Shown here: positions 9,962 through 20,829 of the stretch, one piece after another
How the letters are laid out: every line of letters begins with the position of its first letter
Numbering within the stretch: the stretch's first letter is position 1
Source: Lineus longissimus
Taxonomy: Eukaryota > Nemertea > Pilidiophora > Heteronemertea > Lineidae
Assembly (NCBI RefSeq): GCF_910592395.1
Contig: NC_088319.1
Location: 2,668,001 to 2,732,000, forward strand
Direction of reading: 5' to 3'
DNA: 64,000 bases
Notes under the pieces: generated by a model
Databases searched by the model: none
What the model saw: the letters and a program-made list of their open reading frames with translations, nothing else
What the model was told of the DNA's origin: nothing
Made by a program: the position numbers and the translations under genes

Positions 9962-10277
9962 CCAGGGGGATGATTGGGGAACCTGTTTACACGTTTCAAC
10001 ACAGGCCATCTTTTTCTAAACACGTCAAACGTCGCTAAGGACAAAAGCCAAACCGCTACTTTTATGCACCAACGTGAACCGTATTACCCATAGATTGCTA
10101 AGATGTGCAGTACGTCACTCGGTAATGTACACAGTAAGCACATGCAGCGACGAAATGTTGTATAACGGCCGAAAACAACAATGGTTTTTCCTCTTGCCAA
10201 TGTGACTGACGTCATGACGTATTAGTCGACGTCATGGATCTGCTTAGATATTCAGGCTTCTGTCTGGGTCAAAATTA

Positions 10278-10530
10278 GTTGCCCACCATAAATCGGCTTC
10301 ATGGCGCTTATTTACCCATCAAATACTTATCTAAAAACTTCCACAAAATCAAATTCAGATTTGGGAAACCTGCATTCAGTAGTATTTTTCTGCATTTCAT
10401 TGCAGCAAAACATGGTAGTTCTGTTGAAATACCACTGAATGCAGGTTTAAAAATCAGAGATTATTTTGGGGAAGTTTTTAGAGATTTGTTGGGTAAATAA
10501 GTGCCACGAAGGTGATTTATGGTGGACAAC
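10278..10530. mobile_element. Palindromic MITE nested in the pogo element
   Basis: 253 bp, almost a complete foldback. Ends GTTGCCCACCATAAATC and GATTTATGGTGGACAAC (one mismatch), flanked by TA on both sides (10276-10277, 10531-10532). The inverted arms continue inwards to AAACCTGCATTCAGT / ACTGAATGCAGGTTT. A 73-codon frame inside is incidental. Confidence 0.75.
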
Positions 10531-10589
10531 TAATATTGACACAGACAGTACAAAGACACAGTCCGTGTTCTCTCGCATCCTGCAGAGCA

Positions 10590-11938
10590 CTAGGCCTGAT
10601 CCACTTCATCATCTAGCATGGCCATGAACTCAATTCCATCTGCATGTTCTTTGTCAAGTTGTGGAAGTGGTCCAGCCTCGACCTGGCCTTGGCGTAAAGC
10701 TGCCTCGAATCCATTTTCGATAACCTGGGGACTCACGGCACCACAGGCATTGCTCACAATGTTGACAACGTCATTCAGCTGGATTCGGTCACACTGTCCT
10801 TCCGCATTCGTATTGCGCTTTTTCCACAATGTCCACTCTTTTCTGGCGTGAGATTTAAAGGATTTCATTACCGATACGTCTAGAGGTTGCACCAGAGATG
10901 TAGGTACATCCTGCAGGTATGAAATTTAAAAGTCCTCCTAATTCTGTGACTCTCATACCGAAGTCTTCCGTTTGATGTACTCGGTAACGGTCAACCATCA
11001 GAAGGAACTGTTCTACTCCATGCCTCTCCAGGTAGGGCTCGAAGACATTTTCCATCCAGTGTCCTAAGGTCTCCTCCCTCACCCATCCAGTCGCAGAGAA
11101 GGGCCACGATGACGTTAGGTGGTAGATCTTGGCGTCCTTCCAGGAGGGCTAGCTGACGAACAAATCCACGACGGGGAAACGTGATGTGGGCTGTCGTCAT
11201 GTTGCCGTCGGCTGTGACACAGAGAGTAACAGTACAGCCAAGTTTCACATTGGATCTTGACGTCCGGACGTCTACTGAAGATGACCCCGTTTCATTACAA
11301 GTGTGCATAGGACGAAAGTCTAATAGCATGAAGGTTTCATCCATATTGAATATGAACATCATGGCGATCTCGAAATGTTCTATATTCCCGGTGACATCGT
11401 TCCTAAATTCCTCCACTCGATTTGCGGCGTCTTGAGGCAGGGTAGTTGAGTTTTTATTAACTTTGCGTAATGAAACATGTTTCCTGTCCATGAAACCGTC
11501 CACCCATCCATCTGACGCACGGAAATCGTGGAGTGTGGGTCTAGTGCCAATAATTTCATCTCGCCGTGCATCAGCGAGGTTTCTCCACCAAGCTTGGAAA
11601 ATGTCTAAACCTTTTTCCTTCAGGTCCTGTACGGCGACGGGGAAGCGTAGCTCATGTTGCTGCCGGAACCATTCGTGCAGCTGCTCCTCGACTTCTGGCC
11701 AGGCACCCGTATTCTTTGGCTTCACTCTTCTGCTTTCACCCTGATGTTCTTGCTCCATTCGTTCTAAACTTGCTAAGTCCCACTTACTAAAGGTGTGGAT
11801 GGATATGTGATAGTGATTAGCAAATTCTGTCATGTTAGCCACAATTCCATTCATTACGGCAGTTTCAAGTTGTCCCAGGTACCTGATCTTTTCCGAAACG
11901 GAGTAGCTTCGTCTTCTTATTGGGATGGGTTCATCCAT
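10590..11938 (-). pseudogene. pogo/Tigger-like transposase, frameshifted
   Basis: From the Met at 11938 leftwards: an N-terminal helix-turn-helix (SVSEKIRYLGQLETAV to HISIHTFSKW), a CENP-B-type second DNA-binding domain (EVEEQLHEWFRQQHELRFPV to DGWVDGFMDRKHVSLRKVNK), and a DDE catalytic domain. The three acidic residues are visible as FNMDET, LLMVDRYRVHQT and QPLDVSVMKSF, but in three different frames. Frameshifts lie near 11085 (before REETLGHWMENVFEPYL) and near 10895 (inside PAGCTSLVQPLD). The C-terminal end is acidic (MLDDEVDQA). It catalysed cut-and-paste movement when intact; this copy cannot encode a full enzyme. Confidence 0.8.
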
Positions 11939-12611
11939 TGCGATTTCGCACGAATGGCAGCACGTACAGTACGGACACTTGGCCCAGTTTATAACGTCCC
12001 CGATTATACAACATAGGGCCTAGGCGTAGGCATAATGCCTGGGGAAGTTCAATCAGACATAGCCTCACAATACACGGTGTTGCAAGTATGGAAAACGGTA
12101 ACGGATGGTTCAACATTTTCACAAGTGTACAGAGATTAATCTTTTCTCTGACCCCCTCCCTCCTGAAGAAACGGGTACTCTGAAAAATGTGGATTTCTAA
12201 CTCAACATTTTCCTAGTGTAATCTTTGTACTCGTGTGTTAATGTTGAAAATGTTGAACCATCCCTAAATTTTGTGTGATTAAAATAAACCAATTACCAAC
12301 TGATTTATTAAAAGTCACTCGTTTCCATAACAAACAATTCAAAAAACCACCCCGGACCCAATTTTGGAAATACCATTGACACTGGAACTTCGGAACTGCT
12401 CATAGGTCAGATCTATTTCATAGGAGCGATTCAACAAACTGCCCGAGTGTTTAGCATAACCGCGAAATCGACCACAGCACACTTCGGCATTGCTCCGCCA
12501 TCTGATTGGCCATTTTATCACAAAAGCGGTGAGTAACCATGCTCTACGTAGTTTGTGAAGGGGAATGGCCTGCATATTGCAAACCCACCATAAAAAGCCG
12601 AGACTAGAGTA

Positions 12612-13930
12612 TTTATGGTTCCTGGTTCTTTCAGAACAGGAACCATATTGTGTTTGGTCATGGTGTCTGTCTGTGTGTGTGTGTGTCTGTGTGTCTGTGT
12701 GTCTGTGTGTGTGTGTGTCTGTCCAGTCTTATGACTGTCACAGCTCAGTTAAAATGAGGGTTAGAGGTCTAGAAACAGTTCCTACCCCTAGGTTTGTGGA
12801 CACTAGCAATCTAATGAGCCCATCATTGTCAACTTACGACACGGGGATCATGGTGAAATTGACATTTTGAGATGTGAGATTTTGTCTGTCACACTTTTCA
12901 GATGCGAATATCTCTGTCCCTATTCAAGTTAGAAGTTTGGAAACAAGGTCTACCCTAGGTTATTGATGTGCCTGATTTCAATGAGTGCATCAAATTCAAT
13001 CTCAGTTATCAGGGTCATGGTGATATTGATATATCGAATTTGATATTTTGAGATATCTTGACATCTGAGTAAGTTAGCAATGTGCAACCAAGTCTAGGTA
13101 ATGTGTAGTTACCAAAGAGTTAAATGACATGAAAATGTACAGTGTCAGGCATTTGGATCATTAAGATATCATGAGATTTTCATATATCAATTTTGATAAT
13201 TTGAACTATCTCGGTCTGTGGGAGGAGTAGAGTCATGGAACCTTCACCTATGCCCAGGTTATTGAAGTTGCCCATTCAGGTTATGCAATGACCTTGAAGG
13301 TCAGAGGTCAAGGTCAAGGTCAAATCACCTGCCAATGAAACCACTGATATTTCAACTGTTTAGTCTATGACACGGGAACAACATGCCAATCTATAACTTC
13401 TGTGATGCTTTGAAGGTCAAACGTCAAGGGCAAGGTCGAAAGTTATGAAGCAGGCATCCTCTCCTATCTCGGTCTGTCGAAGGGGTTGAGTTGTGGAGCC
13501 TTAACCTATGCCTATGATAGGTGGCAGTTTAGATTATGCAGTGACTTTGAAGGTTTGAGGTCAAGATCTGATCACCTTGAAACATAAAACTGTTGCTATT
13601 TTTGAGTGTATTTCTTGTGATATTTGAACATGTTTTGGAGGTGCTTTACAAGAAATGTGTATGATGACGTCACAGAATGACGAGAGCGTAGCATATTTTC
13701 GATACTCCATGCTACCAGATCAAAATAAAACGAAATCCTTAGTCTCTGGCTTACAGAGATGCTGAACATGAGATTAACCGGTTCCGCATCGTGCCACACC
13801 ATTTTCAGTGTGAACACTTAATACGAATTAAGGTTTAAATTCAATTCGAATTAAAACTAGTGTCAACAGAACTTTATTTCAACATTCAGCACATCGGGAA
13901 CCATCAGACATTTACAATGTCATCTTGTTT
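12612..13930. repeat. 1.3 kb repeat-rich segment right of the pogo element
   Basis: Absent from U6. It begins with an inverted pair GGTTCCTG...CAGGAACC (12615-12642), then a TG microsatellite, then degenerate tandem units of roughly 170-250 bp starting near 12727, 12899, 13208 and 13464, with recurring phrases such as CTATCTCGGTCTGT and TGAAGGTCAGAGGTCA. No supported gene. Either an insertion in U2 or a deletion in U6. Confidence 0.55.
12665..12722. repeat. TG/TGTC microsatellite
   Basis: About 58 bp of TG repeats with interspersed TCTG. Confidence 0.85.
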
Positions 13931-14056
13931 GAAATTGATTTACTTTTGGCAAGCTATTGACCAAACAAAGCCGGATATGCCAAATAATTCTTTTCGCATG
14001 GTAAATGTGTGTTTTTACCTTTGATATATGTTGTTATGAATCACGTGTACGCTCTA

Positions 14057-14144
14057 CAGGCTGGCCCTGAATTATTTTCCTTTGGACAATAGAATTCTAT
14101 TGTGTATCCATTGTGTGAAGGAAAATAATTTTTGGGCCATCCTG
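14057..14144. mobile_element. 88 bp mariner-type MITE, U2
   Basis: Ends CAGGCTGGCCC and GGGCCATCCTG with longer imperfect inverted arms (TTATTTTCCTT / AAGGAAAATAA), flanked by TA on both sides (14055-14056, 14145-14146). Class A heads have a single TA at the same place (GCTCTATTAAACG), i.e. the empty site. Confidence 0.8.
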
Positions 14145-14871
14145 TATAAAACGTCCTCGGTTTCAGCAGATGTGTCTGGCATTTTACCGACGAATGTTTG
14201 GGGTCAGCGCTGACTGCAGTCTTAGCGTATTTAATTTGAACACAAATGCATTCGAGATATTCATGTACGCACGTGCCATGCAAAATGCTGCATTTTGACA
14301 TAACCAGGAGGCCATTGTTTGAGTTTCAAAAAACTCTCAGTTCCGTAAAAAGAGAAAGAGGCCAAATATGATTTGTGACACTAATGTATTTTTGAATGCC
14401 ACTTCAACAATCAAATCGTCATTGATCCATTCCCGAAATATGCTTCTTTCAGAAAATTTCGCGTTCAGGAAGTTTACACAAATTTCGCGAGTAGGTCATG
14501 ATCGCGAAAACATTCAGCGGCGAAAATCCTTTCCTTTTCAGCAAGAATTCCATGTCATTGTTGCCATAATTGCATTGCATCCAGCTACAGGCCCTATTTC
14601 GATCGAGGTGATTAAAGAGACTGCGGATATAGTGTACCCTTCGCAATTAGCACGTATCGTAATGACTCCTAAAAACCTCTAATTCCACACGTCTTGAATA
14701 GTGCCCAAGAATCTTTGGTCCCGGGTGCACCTTAATTTGGGTGTCCTTAACTACCATAAGGTTCCTTATGTACACCCAGTTTGAAATTCGCACCTATTTA
14801 AAACCGGTTGAAAATGGTATGTTTGTCTTGAATTGAAGCAAATCTGAACATTTGCTCTATTTCCCCCTTAA

Positions 14872-14952
14872 AATCTTACGAGTTCAGTCAATTCTTCGAT
14901 ATGGAGAGCTATGCTCGACGATATTCAGATGTGTGTTGCCTTTTTCACCACA
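14872..14952 (+). pseudogene. Fragment of PAN exon in class B head, U2
   Basis: About 80 bp matching codons 46-71 of the PAN frame (from ATCTTACGAGTTCAGTCAAT to TTCACCAC), with small changes around the second Cys. It sits about 230 bp upstream of the full frame, where class A units carry the foldback element. No flanking start or open frame; a dead partial duplicate. Confidence 0.7.
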
Positions 14953-15047
14953 TAAAATACACTAAAAGCCTATAGAATTTGTTCATCTTATAGTATATAG
15001 GTTGTCCTTTACAAACCCTATACAGATGCTATAACGGTTTAGATTCT

Positions 15048-15054
15048 ATATAGC
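15048..15054 (+). promoter_or_regulatory. TATATAG box upstream of PAN frame, U2
   Basis: 138 bp before the ATG at 15186. Preserved although the surrounding class B sequence differs and is shorter. Confidence 0.3.
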
Positions 15055-15185
15055 CTTTGGACCATTTTCTTTAAAGATTTGCAACAGAGAGTTTTGTCTG
15101 TGGCATTAATTTGCGATAACACCATCAATATCTTGAGAAAGAAGGTCGTCAAGAATTCTAAATGTTGAGTTCGTAAACCCTGTGA

Positions 15186-15572
15186 ATGCAATTCATGACT
15201 ATATGGGAGTTATTGCTGGTCCTGATCAACATGGACAGAGCTTCAGCAAGTTTAGTCTTTTCCTCATTTCAATTCATGACAATGGACATTGACGGAAATG
15301 ATAACCATTTAACTTTCGGAATCTTACGAGTTCAGTCAATTCTTCGATGTGCTATGGCATGCTCGAATATTCAGATGTGCGATGCCTTTTTCACCACCCC
15401 CCAGAACGGCCATGACGGCCATGATCAAACGGAAACCTGCCATCTTCACAAGGATGCTGCTACCAAGGACTGGACTTGCAGAGGCGGGAAAACAGGGCAT
15501 CGGCTTTGGAAAAAGCAGGTAGCCAATATTTCGGTTTTTATATTCGCAACCTATTTTGCAATAAAGACATAA
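15186..15572 (+). CDS. Secreted PAN/apple-like protein or first exon, copy 2
   Basis: Most divergent copy. It carries about 14 replacements relative to the commonest residues, including I14, S20, D36, N38, N40, H41, G45, A56 and D66. Most fall between the signal peptide and the third Cys. Both N-glycosylation sequons (36 and 41) are lost. All five Cys, the signal peptide and the CAG|GTAGCC junction (exon end 15518) are kept, and there is no stop or frameshift. Only one silent difference from copy 3 was noted. Its class B head also holds a partial duplicate of this exon at 14872. Confidence 0.6.
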   Translation: MQFMTIWELLLVLINMDRASASLVFSSFQFMTMDIDGNDNHLTFGILRVQSILRCAMACSNIQMCDAFFTTPQNGHDGHDQTETCHLHKDAATKDWTCRGGKTGHRLWKKQVANISVFIFATYFAIKT

Positions 15573-16924
15573 TTTGCTGTTGTTGCGTGCGCAACCGGTT
15601 AGACACTAGGACGGCGTTGCTTGCCCTACTGACAAGCTCGCACTGGACTGTTTGATATCGGAATTTCGTTAGTCCTAGACTGGTTGCCTACCAGGGCTAA
15701 AGAAGCCATATTTAGTATATTTAGTGTGTTGGGTTTATTTACAGCTAGTATGAATTACTCGTTCTATGGAACGATCTCCATTATCCGCGCATTGCGCCCA
15801 TAATTGTTAAAACTCAAATTTTCTTCAACGACGTTAACTGGTCGCCCGAGACTGGAATATGCAACTTTATGCAGCTGTTGAAACAAAAACCTAATTCTCG
15901 TGCGAATGCATGGCGTATAGTCAACTGAGGAATAAGGTGTACACCTACACTTCAACTTTGAGGGTAAATTATGGTCGTCTGATGATTACTTCGATTCAAC
16001 TGAACTGGTAAACATTTTTCACAAATATATGATAAATTACGTGAAACTGCACAATACTACTTTCAAATTCAGACCGACCTCTGCTTTAGGCGTACCTGTC
16101 TATAATGAAGTCGTATTTTAAGTCGTGCACTGCAATTTGGATAACCACTTCGTTGTAGCCATCTTATACATTGATCCAATTTGATATTATAAACATTACT
16201 GTAAAAATCCAGATGGAATGGCATAATGAAAACGTTCGTCGATTAACTGAATATTAGATAACCGTACGTAATTCAATATCGGAGATGAGGTCGGAGAGGG
16301 ACTCGGAGTGGGACTCGGAACGGGCCAAGGCTTAGATTTAGCGGAATCTGCAATAAACATTTGAAAAGTTCTATTAGTATCAATTTGCTGAAACCCATAT
16401 ATTTATCGACTTCGGAAAAAAAACAACCAACATGCATGACAAAATGATCTGCATTATTCTTCTCGGACCATTTCCACATCGGCTGTGGTGGGGAGAAGGC
16501 CAAACGTAGCAATTTTTACAAATAATTATCATATACATAGTCTATAGCGATCTTTTCATGTGCATTGTTTTTGGGTGTTTCCGCTCAATTTTACCATATT
16601 TCCCAGTTTTCCGCAGTTTTCGTAGATTCCGCTTAATTGCCCTGGCCGTCAGGATGATTTTCAGAGTGGCGCTCATTGTTGCCAACCTGTCTACTCTATA
16701 ATATATACAGGGTATACCAAAAAGGCTGTATCCACCTATACGTTAATAATGGGTTTTTATAAACAGGATGAGCGCATTACTTATGAAGATTGTCTAATCA
16801 ACAGAGAGAGACAGCCTTCCATCTCTCCCACAATGTAATGTATTAAAACCTAATTTCAACAATTTCATCCACTTCATTTAAAGCTGTCATATCTTAACTT
16901 TTAACCGCCACGCCGAACTAGCAG

Positions 16925-18028
16925 AGGGGCACCTATCGGTCGTACCGTGATGTAAGGATCTATGGCCAGTTCCCACAGTGGGCGGCATCGGTATTTTACC
17001 ACACTGGGCTAAGTGTCATAGTCACAATGGCTCGTTTTCATTACTCCTTGAGTCCTTATCGTAACGTCTACGTCTACAGCCAAGATGATATCAGCGGAGA
17101 TTTTAAACTGACGTATCATTTTCATTTTAACGAGCTCACATACATTGCTGGCGAATATGGCAATGATGTCATAGGTGTTCGCACTCGTCAGGGACGGCAA
17201 TCTGTCACTGAAAAGTTTCGAGCATTTCAATTCGATTTGATTGGAAGTAGCAATTGCCGAGAGTTGATTCTACCGTATGGTGAACTTGAGAAAAGCGTCG
17301 GTCCAAAGAATTCGAGGTTCAAATATTTCAAAATGGTTTCATGTGGTGAGAATGTTTTCTTGGAGTTGACCTTTCGATGCAAATTTCAGCAGCACAAAAA
17401 CAGGGGAAAAGACCTGTTTATGTCTTGGTTAAATTGGTATAAAATAGTAAACATAGGGTTTGTTCTTAAACTTCGGTATGTTAAAAGCCTAAAAGAGATA
17501 AATTACTCTCTTGTGCCTGAAGCCGAAAGTGCTTTATTATCTGATATGGATAACATCATGTTAGAGGATATCCGATGTGATTTGAATGGTTATCTCTATA
17601 AATCATCAGCTAGAACACACTCCATCACCATCTTAGAAAAACCGTACGAGTATAATAAATCCACGTCGATTATCTTACGTGATGATTTTTTCAGAAAATT
17701 GGGAGACTCCGCAGTTCTGTCTTTGTTAGGATCATATAATGTCGTCGTTGAGGTTCATCGGGCGAAGTTCGTTACCATATTTTTAAGTAAGCGTCCTAAG
17801 GAGAGCTTTAGGCTGAATCCTAAGAATCACGCTCAATTTCTGTTTAGGTTGCAATTGGGGCCATGCCTGGATGAATCCGAGGTGGAAGCTAAGAATACGT
17901 TATTGATGACCTTACGTGACCCTTTTGTCTCCAACCATTGGTTAATAGTCGGTGCGAATGAAAGATTATTTGCCTGGCCCAAATTCGCTACTGGTAAGCA
18001 AATGACCGCAAAGGTATTTACTCTGTAA
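16925..18028 (+). CDS. Long open frame of unknown family, copy 2
   Basis: Open over the full 367 codons; ATG at 17027 as in copies 1 and 7. Compared with copy 1, about 11 amino-acid changes (G45, R52, Q55, Q58, T61, F64, G73, V91, R97, M174, V230), against one silent difference noticed. Most cluster at residues 45-97. The R52/Q55/T61 block recurs only in copy 5. In the N-terminal extension a Pro before WAAS is Gln. CTAGCAG acceptor retained at 16918-16924. Confidence 0.65.
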   Translation, partial: RGTYRSYRDVRIYGQFPQWAASVFYHTGLSVIVTMARFHYSLSPYRNVYVYSQDDISGDFKLTYHFHFNELTYIAGEYGNDVIGVRTRQGRQSVTEKFRAFQFDLIGSSNCRELILPYGELEKSVGPKNSRFKYFKMVSCGENVFLELTFRCKFQQHKNRGKDLFMSWLNWYKIVNIGFVLKLRYVKSLKEINYSLVPEAESALLSDMDNIMLEDIRCDLNGYLYKSSARTHSITILEKPYEYNKSTSIILRDDFFRKLGDSAVLSLLGSYNVVVEVHRAKFVTIFLSKRPKESFRLNPKNHAQFLFRLQLGPCLDESEVEAKNTLLMTLRDPFVSNHWLIVGANERLFAWPKFATGKQMTAKVFTL

Positions 18029-18323
18029 CAAAGTACTCGGGTGGACTTATATTGTTTATAAAGCTGAGCTGCACGAACAAATCTCACAGTAGCTGATTAA
18101 GAAACTAAGATGAGACGGATACGGCACAGCTATGGATGCAATATTTCTGACTGCTACTATGTCTAATAATTCACTACGTTATCTTTTCGGAATTTGCACA
18201 CTAGAATCTTTGTCTAAATTCTTATATCTACTATATATTATAGTAATGAAACACAGCCTTGGGCAGCCGGTGTCATATTATAGTTGACCAGGTTTAGGAG
18301 CATTGGTTAGGCAAGAGTCTTTA

Positions 18324-18564
18324 AATAAAAAATTTGAAAGACTCTCAGACTGGTTGAAAGACTCTGGTCAGGCAAATCCCAAGGATACTAAGTAATCTTG
18401 TTCTGAGCAACACCACTATCTTTTAATAAATGTGATGTGGTCACATTCCGGAGTTCAACTAAGTGCCCTTGGTCAGAACGATATGAAAACACTATGAGCA
18501 AGTCGATGACTCTCATTTGAATGACGGTCGCCGTATTTGAAAGATCATCTTTCAAATGAGAGTC
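18324..18564 (+). terminator. PolyA signals and GACTC stem-loops, U2
   Basis: AATAAA at 18324 and 18425. The long inverted pair spans 18508-18564 and is unchanged from U1. Confidence 0.35.
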
Positions 18565-18829
18565 TGGAAAGAGTCAGTTCGAACACTAAACTGTTATTGC
18601 AATACAACGCAATAGTTTGAAATTGAAAGTGAAAGAAAGCGTTATTCGGAGGTTTCAGCTTGCATCTTCTTTTATTGACGGTCATGGCCTCTATGGACCA
18701 TATAATACAATCCATCAGAATACAATACGGCCGGAGACCTTTTCCAGGGGGACATTTTCCACTTCTACACTGGATTGTGTGACCAAGTTCAATTTTGTCA
18801 TCGATCAATTGAGTTCACCATCGCGTTGC

Positions 18830-19043
18830 AAAGATATCTGGTCGATCATCTTCATCGAATCGGAGTTTACGTCCTCATTTCAAAGATGTCTGGTCGCCGT
18901 CGTCACCGAGTTGGAGTTCATGCTCACGTTCGTGTTTCAACGATCGCTGGTCGAGTGCAGTCACCGAGTCGGAGCTTCTGACCACGTTTCAACGATCTCA
19001 GGTTGATTATCGTCACCGAGTCGGAGTTCATGCAAATCTTTTG
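18830..19043. repeat. ~52 bp minisatellite, U2
   Basis: Four units as in U1, same order and same length of each unit. Confidence 0.65.
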
Positions 19044-19830
19044 ATCGTTGTGTTTGTATTTTTTATGTCTATTTTAGACTACTTCTCAATGTTGGCTAGA
19101 TGCATGATTTGCTGTAATGTTATCATTAATCCTGTGGTTCTGGTCATCATTTAATCGCGAGGCTTTCAAGCGTCCTGGGATCACTTGATGAGCTTGAATA
19201 ATTGGTGAGATAGAAGACATTTGCCAGTAAGTTGAAGTGTGATTTAGATTCGATCGAAGCCTTTCGACGTCCGCGTTCATTCATGTATATATGGTCAGGT
19301 CAGCTAGCGTCTGTTATCTCATGCAATTACTCCATTCCCGATTGAGGGTCCCATGGAATCGCAACGTTTAGCTCCACTCTGCTCATTGTATTTTTTAAAA
19401 TTGTATGGCTTGCGATTCTGTCAGGTCCGGCCAATGGAGACCAGTTTGCCACTGGCAAACTTGTAGACCAGTGCAACCTGCTCGGGGTCGGACAATCGGC
19501 GACTAAACCGGTATCCCAACCAGAGTCTTTGACTTTGGTGGTGAGGGTGGCCAGACACCCAGATGGAACTAAAACCAATATTCATCTTAAGAGCTGATGA
19601 GCTCATCGTCGAAACCTTGGCCATCTATCGACTCCTTGAGAGGAGATGGGCTCTGCAAGGAGTTACCCAGCCCGTGAATCAACATAGCAAGGAAAACAAC
19701 GAAATCCATACTGGATCGGATGCGTCCCGGGTTATGAACGTTCGCGCCTACCACAAGCCAGGGTGGAGTTGATAAATGTGCAACTGGCATCCAGACACCC
19801 ATAATCTGCCTTCGGCGACAGAACATCGTT

Positions 19831-20829
19831 ATCGGAAAATGTCATGTGCGGACCCTGAATGCCAGCTGCGGACAAGGTCGTACAGCTCGAGTATGAACTC
19901 CAGCGGTACAGGTGAAATACTGTTTGTCTGGCTGTGGCCAGGCTCACTGGTACAGGTGAGATGACAAAAGCTGATGGACACAGACTCTTCTTGAGTGGTC
20001 AACATTCCTAGTGTGCGGGTATGGAACGGCAGGCTTGGTTCATAAGGACACGGCTCCAGCAGTTCTAAAATCAACTAATTGGAGCTCCTATTGCACCAAC
20101 TGTGAAATTACTAAAAACTAACCAATTATTAGTTGTTCCAACTAAAAAGGATAGTAAAACTACCATTAAAATGGTTAAGAATTACCATAGTTAAAACAAC
20201 TAATTTCGCAGTCAGTATAAAAGCAACTACATGTACCAGAGTAGTAAACATAACTACAATTAGTTACTTTTACTACGTGTATTTAATTTTAAATGGAGTA
20301 CTGACCAAAACCGCAAAACCATTCAACCTGTCAGTTGTCCAGATCTACGCTCCAACAAGCTATGGATCCGAGGACAGGATTAATGGCTTTTACGACGATT
20401 TCATGGCTACTATGCAGTCTCTCCCAAAACAGGACATAATTCTGGTAGTAGGGGGCTGTAACGCAAAAATCGGCACCGACGCCTAGGACCAATTGAAAGG
20501 CAACGTCGGAAGATTGTGCTCAGGATAACAAACAAGAGGGCCCTCCGAATAATTGAATTTGCTAGATTCCACGAACTCGCCATAGCCAACACCTTCCAGC
20601 CTCAAAAACTCAGTCGAAAGACAACCTCTGGCATTCTCCTAGTGGTAGGTAACACACACGACAAGATAGGCTACATTATGGTTACGAAAAGGTTCATGAG
20701 CAGCATCAACATGGCTAAGACCATGATCTATCCAGGAGCAGATGTTGGATTTGACCATGAGCCTGTCCTTTAAAATGGCGCTTTTACTAACCTCATGACA
20801 AGCTACAATCCACGCCCAAGTTGTCCCTT
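19831..20829 (+). pseudogene. RTE-type endonuclease fossil, U2
   Basis: It begins with CHVRTLNAS, the usual N-terminal strand, then GTGEMTKADGH in another frame, and after the MITE KPFNLSVVQIYAPTS, VVGGCNAKIG, a TAG in place of a Trp, and NTHDKIGYIMVTKRF to FDHEP. About 35 bp before KPFNLS are missing here compared with other copies (junction near 20308). Ends at the short tail. Confidence 0.7.
20073..20301. mobile_element. MITE-like insertion inside endonuclease fossil, U2
   Basis: Same insertion and position as in U1, internally shortened around the central palindrome. Confidence 0.6.

Larger units (their letters stand above)
9463..12609 (-). mobile_element. pogo/Tigger-like DNA transposon, inactive
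   Basis: 3147 bp between 28 bp terminal inverted repeats (9463-9490 CTCCAGTCTCGGC... and 12582-12609, one mismatch), flanked by TA on both sides (9461-9462, 12610-12611) as expected for pogo/Tc1-mariner transposition. Contains a broken minus-strand transposase and a nested MITE. U6 has the corresponding unfilled site at 46453-46454. Apart from the transposase and MITE, 9491-10277 holds only non-coding sequence with a GATA microsatellite. Confidence 0.8.

Noticed and set aside
10279-10500. 73-codon frame in the pogo element
   Set aside because: It lies wholly within the palindromic MITE.
12565-12870. 101-codon frame with a run of Cys-Val
   Set aside because: It is a translation of the TG microsatellite.
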